Shown here: piece by piece, positions 1-4,245 of the stretch
How the letters are laid out: the number at the start of each line of letters is the position of its first letter
How positions within the stretch are numbered: the first letter of the stretch is position 1
The notes under the pieces: model-generated
What the model saw: the letters and a program-made list of their open reading frames with translations, nothing else
Told to the model about the DNA's origin: nothing
The model's database searches: none
Position numbers and translations under genes: made by a program
NCBI GenBank assembly: GCA_905215115.1
Contig: CAJMOP010000116.1
Coordinates: 1 to 6,215, forward strand
Length of the DNA: 6,215 bases
From: an uncultured bacterium
GTDB lineage: Bacteria > Actinomycetota > Coriobacteriia > Coriobacteriales > Coriobacteriaceae
Direction of reading: 5' to 3'

Positions 1-835
1 CAAGGGCCGCGCCGTCACCGAGGCCGGTCCCTCCGACGCCGTTGAGATCCTGGGCCTGCAGTCCGTGCCCAACGCCGGTGACGAGTTCCGTGTGTTCGAG
101 GACGAGCGCGAGGCTCGCGCCCTTGCCGACGAGCGTTCGCTCAAGGCCCGTATCGAGGAGCAGAGCCGCGTCAAGCACGTCACGCTCGAGAACCTCTTCG
201 AGACCATTGCCGACGCCGAGGTCAAGGAGCTCAACCTGATCATCAAGGCCGACGTCCAGGGTTCCATCGAGGCCCTTCAGGACTCGCTCGACAAGATGGA
301 TCAGTCCGAGGTTCGCATCAACACGATCCACTCCGCCGTTGGCGCCATCAACGAGACCGACGTCGTCCTGGCCGACGCCTCCAACGCCATCATCATCGGC
401 TTTGGCGTCCGCCCCGACGGTAAGGCCCGTTCCGCCGCCGAGCGCGAGGGCGTCGAGATTCGTTGCTACGACGTCATCTACAAGTGCCTCGAGGAGCTCG
501 ACGCTGCCCGTATCGGCATGCTCAAGCCCACCGAGGTCGAGGTCTCCACGGGTACCGCGACCGTCCTGGACACCTTTAAGGTGCCCAAAGTCGGTATCGC
601 CGCCGGTGTCCGTGTCGAAGAGGGCGAGATCGCCGCGACCGATTCCGTGCGTCTGGTGCGCGACGGCATCGTGGTCTTCAACGGCAAGATCGCCTCGATG
701 CGCCACTACAAGGACGAGGCCAAGAGCCTCAAGAGCGGTTCCGAGGGCGGCATTGGCCTGGAGAACTTCCAGGACATCAAGCCCGGCGACCAGATCGAGG
801 GTTACCGCATCGACCAGGTTGCCCGTACCGAGTAG
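1..835 (+). CDS. infB: Translation initiation factor IF-2, C-terminal part (5' end outside window)
   Basis: IF2 is the translational GTPase that brings fMet-tRNA to the 30S subunit and promotes 50S joining. Only the last 277 residues are here; the first full codon is at base 2 and the TAG stop is at 833-835. The GTPase domain lies upstream of the window. What is visible starts at the end of the post-GTPase barrel (EAGPSDAVEILGLQSVPNAG, about bases 23-82). It continues through a charged helical segment, then the IF2-specific domain with the IKADVQGS signature (near base 240) and SNAIIIGFGVRP. The C-terminal fMet-tRNA-binding beta barrel runs from about base 540 to the stop (FKVPKVG, VRLVRDG, GGIGLENFQDIKPGDQIEGY). 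Alignment from memory to E. coli IF2 is nearly gap-free, so identity is secure. Oddities: the barrel lacks two usual cysteines and a usual arginine (see findings), and codon use is more C-ending than in the genes downstream, as expected for a highly expressed gene. Confidence 0.98.
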   Translation, partial: KGRAVTEAGPSDAVEILGLQSVPNAGDEFRVFEDEREARALADERSLKARIEEQSRVKHVTLENLFETIADAEVKELNLIIKADVQGSIEALQDSLDKMDQSEVRINTIHSAVGAINETDVVLADASNAIIIGFGVRPDGKARSAAEREGVEIRCYDVIYKCLEELDAARIGMLKPTEVEVSTGTATVLDTFKVPKVGIAAGVRVEEGEIAATDSVRLVRDGIVVFNGKIASMRHYKDEAKSLKSGSEGGIGLENFQDIKPGDQIEGYRIDQVARTE

Positions 836-840
836 GGGGT
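834..840 (+). promoter_or_regulatory. Ribosome binding site of rbfA, overlapping the infB stop
   Basis: AGGGGGT differs by one base from the AGGAGGT consensus and ends about 6-7 nt before the ATG at 847. Its first bases are part of the infB TAG stop codon, so ribosomes terminating on infB sit on the rbfA ribosome binding site. This supports the 847 start and suggests termination-reinitiation coupling. Confidence 0.75.
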
Positions 841-846
841 AGCGCT

Positions 847-1257
847 ATGAAGCAAACGCAGGCAACCCGCCGTCTGGGCGAGCAGCTTCGCGAGAAGCTT
901 GGTTATATCCTGCTCTTTGAGGTTTCCGATCCGCGTCTCGACCTGGTTACTTTGACCGCGGTTGAGGTCGCGGTAGACCGTTCGTTCGCGCGTGTGTACG
1001 TGTCGTGCGATGCGAGCCGCTACGACGAGGTCATGGAGGCGCTCGCTAGCGCCAAGGGCCGTATTCGCAGCCTGTTGGCTCGCTCGCTCGATTGGCGTGT
1101 TACGCCCGAGCTCGATTTTCGCATCGATCGCTCGACCGATGAGGCCGAGCGCATCACGCGTGCGCTGGAAAACGTTCCCGCCACGCTTGCGATCGAAAAG
1201 GACGAGGACGGCTATCCGATAGCGGATGCCGCCCAGGAGGCAGCTTTAGATGACTAA
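847..1257 (+). CDS. rbfA: 30S ribosome-binding factor A
   Basis: RbfA is a small KH-fold protein that binds the immature 30S subunit near the 5' end of 16S rRNA, helps its late maturation and aids cold adaptation. The 136-residue length fits the family. Visible features in order: an N-terminal basic helix (TRRLGEQLREKLGYIL, residues 7-22), the SDPRLDLVTLTAVEV strand region (27-41), D44 and the ARVYVS strand (48-53), the AKG helix-kink motif typical of this KH variant (69-71), and the PELDFRIDRS segment (87-96). The ATG is preceded by a strong ribosome binding site that overlaps the infB stop. The last eight bases overlap nrnA. The acidic tail after residue 117 is poorly conserved in the family. 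Residue L134 uses TTA, a rare codon in this GC-rich context. The infB-rbfA adjacency is one of the most widespread bacterial gene pairs and supports the call. Confidence 0.97.
   Translation: MKQTQATRRLGEQLREKLGYILLFEVSDPRLDLVTLTAVEVAVDRSFARVYVSCDASRYDEVMEALASAKGRIRSLLARSLDWRVTPELDFRIDRSTDEAERITRALENVPATLAIEKDEDGYPIADAAQEAALDD
1235..1240 (+). promoter_or_regulatory. Ribosome binding site of nrnA inside rbfA
   Basis: A perfect AGGAGG lies 9 nt upstream of the ATG at 1250, within the 3' end of rbfA. It fixes the nrnA start and makes the 8-bp gene overlap believable. The bases around the start (1244-1260) are unusually AT-rich for the window, which would keep the initiation region unstructured. 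Confidence 0.8.
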
Positions 1258-2293
1258 TTCCGCCGACCTCGCCTCGTGCGAGTCTGCAGATATTCAGCGG
1301 CGCATCCTCGAGCTCATCGAGGGTGCGTCCTCCATTGCGATTTCGGGACATACTTCTCCCGATGGCGATGCCTTGGGCTCCGTGTTGGGTCTGGGCCTTT
1401 CGCTCATGAAGTTTTTTCCCAACAAGGACATTGCGCTGCTGTTGGCAGACGATGACCCGGTTCCGCGTATCTACCGCTTTATGGAAGGCTCCGATCGCCT
1501 GGTGCCGGCATCTGCGTACACCGGCAATCCTGACCTGTTCATCTCGGTGGACGTACCGGTCGTAGAGCGCCTGAACAACTCCGCCGAGGTGCTTCGTCGC
1601 TCCAAGCATGTGGTGTGCTTCGATCACCATCCGGCGCGCGAGGAGTTTGCCGAGCTCAGCCTGAGGCGCGTCGAAGCTGCAGCCTGCGCCATGATCATCG
1701 ACCGCTTCTTGGACAATTGCGGCATTGTCGCACGTGATGGCGTTGCGACCTGCCTGCTGTGTGGCTTGGTTACCGATACCGGCCGTTTTCAGTATCAAAA
1801 CGCCGACGCCGCCGCGTTCCATGCAGCCTCGCGTCTGGTTGCCCACGGTGCCGATCCGGCGCGTGTGGCACTCGAGGTCTACCAGAGCATGCGCGTTGAG
1901 TTTTTGCATCTCAAGTCCATCGTTATGGGCCGCATTAAGACGGTGGCCCACGGGCGCGTCGCGTATAGCTACGCGTACCAGAGTGACCTTGAGGCGTGCG
2001 GTGTCACCTCGGATGAGTGCGACGGTCTGGTTGACGTGGTGCGCTCGGTGATGGGCGTCGAGGTCTGTCTGTTCCTGAAGGGCATTGAGGGCGATACCAA
2101 GGTGCGCGGCAACCTGCGCTCCAAGGGCGACCTCAACGTGTCCGAGATCGCTGCTGCCTTTGGCGGAGGCGGACATCCCGCTGCCGCCGGTTTCTCCAAC
2201 AACGGAACGATTCTCGAGACGCTTACCGTGGCACTTCCCATGCTGGCCGAGCTGGTGGGGGAGGATCCCGCTTCGGTGACCGTCGAGCTTTAA
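1250..2293 (+). CDS. nrnA: DHH/DHHA1 phosphoesterase (NrnA-type nanoRNase / pAp phosphatase or c-di-AMP/pApA hydrolase)
   Basis: This is a 347-residue cytosolic metal-dependent phosphoesterase. Family members degrade 2-5 nt RNAs and dephosphorylate 3'-phosphoadenosine 5'-phosphate (Bacillus NrnA); the mycobacterial relative next to rbfA also hydrolyses cyclic di-AMP. All DHH motifs are present: H34-x3-D38-G-D40 with following GS (motif I), D101 in LFISVDVP (II), D125-H126-H127 (III), and D176 in GLVTDTGRF (IV). The C-terminal DHHA1 substrate-binding domain shows RGNLRS (286-291) and the glycine-rich GGGGHPAAAG (305-314). Length and spacing are normal, so the enzyme should be active. No membrane segment or sensor domain precedes the DHH core, so it is not a GdpP-type protein. 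The start is fixed by AGGAGG at 1235-1240, and the gene overlaps rbfA by 8 bp. Which substrate dominates (nanoRNA, pAp, pApA or c-di-AMP) cannot be decided from sequence. Confidence 0.94.
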   Translation: MTNSADLASCESADIQRRILELIEGASSIAISGHTSPDGDALGSVLGLGLSLMKFFPNKDIALLLADDDPVPRIYRFMEGSDRLVPASAYTGNPDLFISVDVPVVERLNNSAEVLRRSKHVVCFDHHPAREEFAELSLRRVEAAACAMIIDRFLDNCGIVARDGVATCLLCGLVTDTGRFQYQNADAAAFHAASRLVAHGADPARVALEVYQSMRVEFLHLKSIVMGRIKTVAHGRVAYSYAYQSDLEACGVTSDECDGLVDVVRSVMGVEVCLFLKGIEGDTKVRGNLRSKGDLNVSEIAAAFGGGGHPAAAGFSNNGTILETLTVALPMLAELVGEDPASVTVEL

Positions 2294-2299
2294 CTTTTT

Positions 2300-2305
2300 G
2301 GATGG
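2300..2305 (+). promoter_or_regulatory. Weak, closely spaced ribosome binding site of truB
   Basis: GGATGG is the only purine-rich element before truB and lies just 3 nt from the ATG at 2309, closer than usual. It contains an out-of-frame ATG (2302) that opens an 18-codon reading frame ending with TAA at 2356-2358. Since nrnA stops 15 nt upstream, truB may rely on reinitiation more than on this site. Confidence 0.4.
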
Positions 2306-2308
2306 TAC

Positions 2309-3241
2309 ATGGCTCGTCGTACGCCTTCTCAACTGAATATGCTGCTCGCCGTCGATAAGCCGGTGGGCTGCACGTCCCACGATGTGGTTTCGAAATGCCG
2401 GCGCGCCCTCCATGAGCGGCGCGTCGGCCATGCCGGCACGCTCGACCCCATGGCATCGGGTGTCATGGTGGTGGGTGTTGGCCAGGCTACTCGTTTGCTG
2501 GGCATGCTAACCCTCGATACCAAAAGCTATGTCGCCGACATTTCGTTTGGCGCCGAGACCAATACCGATGATGCGGAGGGCGAGGCGGTCCGCACGGTGG
2601 CTGTTGCCAACGAGCTCCGCGATCCTGCCTATGCCCGTGAGCGCTTGGCCGCTATGCTGGGTCCGCAGATGCAGGTGCCGCCGGCGTTTTCGGCTATCTC
2701 GGTCAATGGCGTTCGCGCCTACAAGTCTGCTCGCGAGGGCAATGCGGTGGACCTACCTCCGCGCCCCGTCGAGGTCTATGCCGCCGACCTGATCGCCGTG
2801 GGAGGCGAAGGTGATACGTGTGTGTGGACCGTGGCGTTCTCAGTGAGCAAGGGCACCTATATCCGTGCGCTCGCTCGCGACTTGGGCCGCGCCTGTGAGA
2901 GCGCCGCGCACATTTCTGCGTTGCGCCGCACGGCCTCCGGTGTTGTTTCCATTGGCGCTTGTCATGCGGTCGAGGAACTATCCCCCGAGTCCGCGGCTGG
3001 CTTTGCCCTGGATCCCATTGCGGCCCTGGGCGCCACGCGTGTTGACTTGCCTGGCAATCTTGCCGATGACCTGCTCTGCGGCCGACGCATTTCCGTTGAG
3101 CGTGCGCTTGCCGATTTCGATGCCTCGAAGGCGCCGTTTGCGCTGGTGCTCGATGGGGGACTCAAGGCGCTCGCCCGCATTGAAAGTGGCCGCTTTGTCA
3201 TGGAACACGTGTTTCCGCAGGCTATCGGCGGTGTTCGATGA
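2309..3241 (+). CDS. truB: tRNA pseudouridine-55 synthase TruB
   Basis: TruB converts U55 in the T-loop of elongator tRNAs to pseudouridine and also acts as a tRNA folding chaperone. The 310-residue protein carries the family landmarks: LLAVDKPVGCTSHDVV (12-27), the catalytic motif GHAGTLDPMASG with nucleophile D46, the active-site tyrosine in KSYVADISFG (Y74), the QVPPAFSAI segment (122-130), the SKGTYIRALARDLG motif (180-193), and ISALRRTASG (202-211). A C-terminal PUA-like segment covers roughly 245-305. The usual lysine in the SAlKvnG element is serine (S131). Start: ATG 2309 is preferred because it has some Shine-Dalgarno-like sequence; an in-frame ATG at 2339 would give a protein starting just before LLAVDKP, but has no ribosome binding site. 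The gene ends in a 4-bp overlap with ribF. The rbfA-nrnA-truB-ribF order is typical of Gram-positive and actinobacterial genomes. Confidence 0.97.
   Translation: MARRTPSQLNMLLAVDKPVGCTSHDVVSKCRRALHERRVGHAGTLDPMASGVMVVGVGQATRLLGMLTLDTKSYVADISFGAETNTDDAEGEAVRTVAVANELRDPAYARERLAAMLGPQMQVPPAFSAISVNGVRAYKSAREGNAVDLPPRPVEVYAADLIAVGGEGDTCVWTVAFSVSKGTYIRALARDLGRACESAAHISALRRTASGVVSIGACHAVEELSPESAAGFALDPIAALGATRVDLPGNLADDLLCGRRISVERALADFDASKAPFALVLDGGLKALARIESGRFVMEHVFPQAIGGVR
3227..3233 (+). promoter_or_regulatory. Ribosome binding site of ribF inside truB
   Basis: GGCGGTG differs by one base from GGAGGTG and lies 6 nt (by its GGCGG core) before ATG 3238 and 9 nt before the tandem in-frame ATG 3241. 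Either could be used; they differ by a single Met. It sits in the last codons of truB. Confidence 0.5.
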
Positions 3242-4245
3242 TGCTGGCCGCTCGCGAGCTCGCGCGTATTTTTTTCGCGGGCGAGTCGGAAGAGGCTCGC
3301 ATCGTTACTGCCGATGCGTTTGATAAGTGTGAGCACCTGGGTGCTGCCTCGATCGCCATTGGCGTGTTCGATGGCGTGCACCGTGGACACCAGGAGCTCA
3401 TTGCGGCGTTTGTCCGTGATGCCCGTGCCCATGGCTGTAAGGCGGTCGTAGTTACTTTCGATCCCGACCCGGACGTCGTGGTGAGCCCTTCGCCCGCTCA
3501 AAAATTGATGACGACGGCCGACCGTCTACATGCCTTGGCTCAGACCGGGGTCGATGCGGTAGTGGCCGTTCCCTTTACGCCTGAGGTTGCGGCACTCGAC
3601 CATGTCGGTTTTCTCGCACTGTTGTCACGCGTGGTCGACATTCGTTCGATTCGCGTTGGCAGCGATTTTAGGCTGGGTCGTGGCGGTGCTTCTGGTGTTG
3701 CCGAGATGCGCGTCTGGGGTTCCGAGCACGGCGTTGACGTGTATGGTCACGATCTGCTTTGCGAGGGCGGTGAGGCCATTTGCGCCACCCGCATCCGTCA
3801 TGAGCTGGGACAGGGCCATGTGGAGCTGGCTGCTGAGTTGCTCGGCCGCCCGTATATGCTGCGCGGCGGTGTTGTTCGCGGCCGTCACGAGGGCTCTGGC
3901 ATGGGCTTTCCCACGGCAAACCTGCAGGTTTCCGACGGCATTCAGGTGCCTGCCGATGGCGTGTATGAGGGCCTGGTGCTCGTCGATGACACCGTATGGC
4001 CTGCTGCCGTTAACGTCGGCCTGCCGCCGACGTATGCCGACGATGCCGCTTCATCGCATCTCGAGGCTAACTTAATTGGTTATACGGGCGACCTGTACGG
4101 CGCTTCCGTTTCGCTGGCGTTTACGCGCTGGCTGCGTCCCTCGCGTGTGTTCGAATCGCTGGATGAGTTGATCTCGACCGTCGAGGGTAATATCGAGGAT
4201 ATTCGTCACAACTTGGGCGAGCAGGGGGTGAGTATCCGTGATTAG
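3238..4245 (+). CDS. ribF: Bifunctional riboflavin kinase / FAD synthetase
   Basis: RibF phosphorylates riboflavin to FMN and then adenylylates FMN to FAD, in the cytosol. The 335-residue length is typical for the bifunctional form. The N-terminal nucleotidyltransferase domain has GVFDGVHRGH (42-51, the ATP-binding HxGH-type motif), VVTFDPDPD (71-79), GSDFRLGRGG (141-150) and TRIR (184-187). The C-terminal flavokinase domain shows GMGFPTANL (221-229, with the ATP/Mg-binding T226 and N228), GVYEG (241-245), AAVNVG (256-261), E276 at the expected catalytic base position in HLEANLIGY, GDLYG (284-288), and a final helix. Position 77 is Asp where the family usually has His (TFxPHP). About 35 residues precede the first conserved strand, longer than in many homologs, but there is no later ATG or GTG before the core. 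The gene overlaps truB by 4 bp (ATGA) and dnaG by 8 bp. No FMN riboswitch is visible upstream. L279 uses the rare TTA codon. Confidence 0.96.
   Translation: MMLAARELARIFFAGESEEARIVTADAFDKCEHLGAASIAIGVFDGVHRGHQELIAAFVRDARAHGCKAVVVTFDPDPDVVVSPSPAQKLMTTADRLHALAQTGVDAVVAVPFTPEVAALDHVGFLALLSRVVDIRSIRVGSDFRLGRGGASGVAEMRVWGSEHGVDVYGHDLLCEGGEAICATRIRHELGQGHVELAAELLGRPYMLRGGVVRGRHEGSGMGFPTANLQVSDGIQVPADGVYEGLVLVDDTVWPAAVNVGLPPTYADDAASSHLEANLIGYTGDLYGASVSLAFTRWLRPSRVFESLDELISTVEGNIEDIRHNLGEQGVSIRD
3253..3275 (+). other. Palindrome followed by a T7 tract at the 5' end of ribF
   Basis: CGCGAGCTCGCG (3253-3264) is a perfect 12-bp palindrome, overlapped by another, GCTCGCGAGC (3250-3259). A run of seven T (3269-3275) follows after four bases. 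This resembles a short intrinsic terminator, but the stem folds to only about 4 bp and lies within codons for ARELARIFF of ribF. An alternative hairpin (3259-3285) would place the T run in its loop. Function is not established. Confidence 0.25.
4223..4231 (+). promoter_or_regulatory. Strong ribosome binding site of dnaG inside ribF
   Basis: AGGGGGTGA matches the extended anti-Shine-Dalgarno complement AGGAGGTGA with one mismatch. Its G run ends 9 nt before the GTG at 4238. The in-frame TGA at 4229-4231 excludes any start further upstream, so this site decides the dnaG start. Confidence 0.75.

Noticed and set aside
836..846. Promoter search in the short gaps 836-846 and 2294-2308.
   Set aside because: The gaps are 11 and 15 bp, too short for a -35/-10 pair, and no convincing TTGACA/TATAAT pair was seen across the adjoining coding ends.
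1412..1417. T6 run in nrnA as a slippage or phase-variation site.
   Set aside because: Short, encodes an ordinary Phe-Phe pair and has no slippery heptamer or stem beside it; the frame is intact.
2270..2300. CGGTGACCG near the nrnA end followed by TTTAACTTTTT, considered as a terminator before truB.
   Set aside because: The inverted repeat has a one-base loop and cannot fold as written, the T run is only five, and the operon continues 15 bp later. No credible terminator.
1154..2431. A 425-residue open frame on the minus strand opposite nrnA.
   Set aside because: It is antisense to a gene with full DHH motifs, has no recognisable domain, is rich in His/Arg/Ala as expected from reverse reading of GC-rich codons, and has no supporting context.
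3100..3240. FMN riboswitch or other leader upstream of ribF.
   Set aside because: The region is truB coding sequence with intact PUA-domain residues, and no RFN-element conserved blocks are recognisable.
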